Shown in pieces: positions 63,013 through 64,000 of a stretch of 64,000 nt of DNA. Where the stretch lies: positions 27,629,158-27,693,157 of the forward strand of contig CM017564.1 of the NCBI GenBank assembly GCA_007844125.1, in the 5' to 3' direction. Below the pieces are notes generated by a model. The model saw only the letters and a program-made list of their open reading frames with translations, did not search any database and was not told the origin of the DNA. The first letter of the stretch is position 1. The number at the start of each line of letters is the position of its first letter. The DNA is from Sinonovacula constricta (taxonomy: Eukaryota; Mollusca; Bivalvia; Cardiida; Solecurtidae). The position numbers were made by a program, and so were the translations under genes.

Positions 63013-64000
63013 ACATAGTTTATATAACAACCTGGAATCTTCCAAACTGTACAATGCAGTACGTTGAACAAACGTACACAATCGCTGAAATCACAATCGC
63101 TGAAAATTCCGATTTCGTTCGAGAACATTTATACGAAGTTCCAAACGCTCGCCGTTTTCTTTTGTTTTTAACTTCCTTTATAAACATTTCCTTTCTTCAG
63201 GACATTCATCTGATGATGATGTTTATAACGGGGCAATTTACACTCGAGAAACAAAGCCGAACTAAACAGTGTTTAAAACAACTTTAGAATTAATTTCCAC
63301 TCGGTCTCAATGACAATGTTTATCAGGCAGGCAAAATTTCTAAAAATCCGAACGGCGACAGCTTTAGTGTTTAATGTTTCTAGTAATAATGCGTCTATTA
63401 TAAGATCTGGACACACGTTATATTCGATTTGGCATTCATGCTTTACTTTGTGCAGTTACAAATCTACATTTAAGATCCCTAGTTATTCTGGACAATGAAA
63501 TGGCTACATTGTATTAACGTACTCATCCTTTTATGATGAAGCTACTATTATGCAAAGGTACACTAACCATGCATTCAGACCGCATATTAATACACAGCCC
63601 CAGCACATTAGCCATCTCATGCAAATAAAGCACATTAACGAAGAGACTGAACACAAATACAGTGTCTTTCAAGATAGAAATATCGTCAATACAGTCCACA
63701 AATATTTTAAAAGCAAAGAAAACCCAATGATTTGTTATCAGTATAAGAGGTATTTTTATTACAACCAAATTGTAGCAGACCATATCCTAACTGATTCCTA
63801 TCAAGACTCTTGTAACTGTTCATTTTCCTCTTTCTATTATTTATCTTCTGGTTATATCATTACTGCAGATTTAAACATTATCGATGATGATAAGTAACGT
63901 AATCTACTCTTGAAGAGTCCGAAATATTGCCTGCTAGATGGAATTGACCTTGACTTTTTTGTAAAATAGCCGGTGCAATTATGTTATCTGACGCTGGTGT
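63013..64000 (+). mobile_element. Penelope-like retroelement fragment (GIY-YIG-like then RT N-terminal region), runs off window
   Basis: From 63013 the plus strand reads a GIY-YIG-like start (NIVYITTWNLPNCTMQYVEQ), then frameshifts. From about 63310 it continues through SFCT/CSYKSTFKIPSYSG-type sequence into an open frame (63550-63897) with CNCSFSSFYYLSSGYIITAD followed by DLNIIDDDK. The latter resembles the conserved region before the RT in GIY-YIG-bearing Penelope-like polyproteins. GIY-YIG upstream of RT would be the permuted order. It is inverted relative to the copy at 6593-7470 and has several stops. Confidence 0.45.

Overview
The window looks like nuclear DNA of an invertebrate animal. 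It is AT-rich, and genes are split into short exons by long introns with GT..AG borders. It carries tRNA-derived SINE-like repeats, a decayed BEL/Pao retroelement, Penelope-like retroelement fragments, MITEs and several minisatellites. The transposon mix and low-complexity introns suggest a mollusc, probably a bivalve; this is an inference and no marker gene fixes the species. There are no operons, CRISPR arrays or intact RNA genes.

The backbone is a head-to-tail array of five paralogous genes, all on the minus strand. Gene 1 shows only its 5' end (promoter, 5'UTR exon, first coding exon; 181-540). Gene 2 (8152-22399), gene 3 (26964-40957) and gene 4 (44326-50807) show all six coding exons. 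Gene 5 (57075-62562) shows exons 3-6. Exon borders and phases agree between copies: exon 1 (start, MGNV-type N-terminus), exon 2 (34 residues), exon 3 (27-28 residues), exon 4 (long coiled coil), and exons 5 and 6 (about 150-residue alpha/beta-looking C-terminal domain). Predicted proteins are about 634 residues (gene 2) and 752 residues (gene 4). I do not recognise the family. Gene 3 has two compensating single-base frameshifts in exon 4, and gene 5 has an in-frame TAG in exon 6.

In genes 2-4 the coiled coil is built of 46-residue (138-bp) repeats in 5, 7 and 8 copies. Upstream of genes 1-4, 72-93 bp from the donor of an untranslated first exon, sits a conserved block: an NF-kappaB-like site followed 18-19 bp away by a GAAA-type (IRF/ISRE-like) element. 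Tandem expansion, a variable repeat rod, possible N-myristoylation and this promoter block together suggest an undescribed, possibly immune-inducible multigene family. The immune role is an inference.

Genes 2 and 3 belong to a segmental duplication with an offset of about 18.6-18.8 kb. Both carry the same degenerate BEL/Pao element in intron 2 (about 14.8-18.6 and 33.0-37.2 kb), which gene 4 lacks. A 530-bp tract including exon 3 is identical between genes 2 and 3, consistent with recent gene conversion. Between genes 2 and 3 a 1055-bp PIF/Harbinger-like element has a TAA target duplication and an empty site in the paralogous interval. Intron 5 of gene 5 holds two long minisatellite arrays in opposite orientation.
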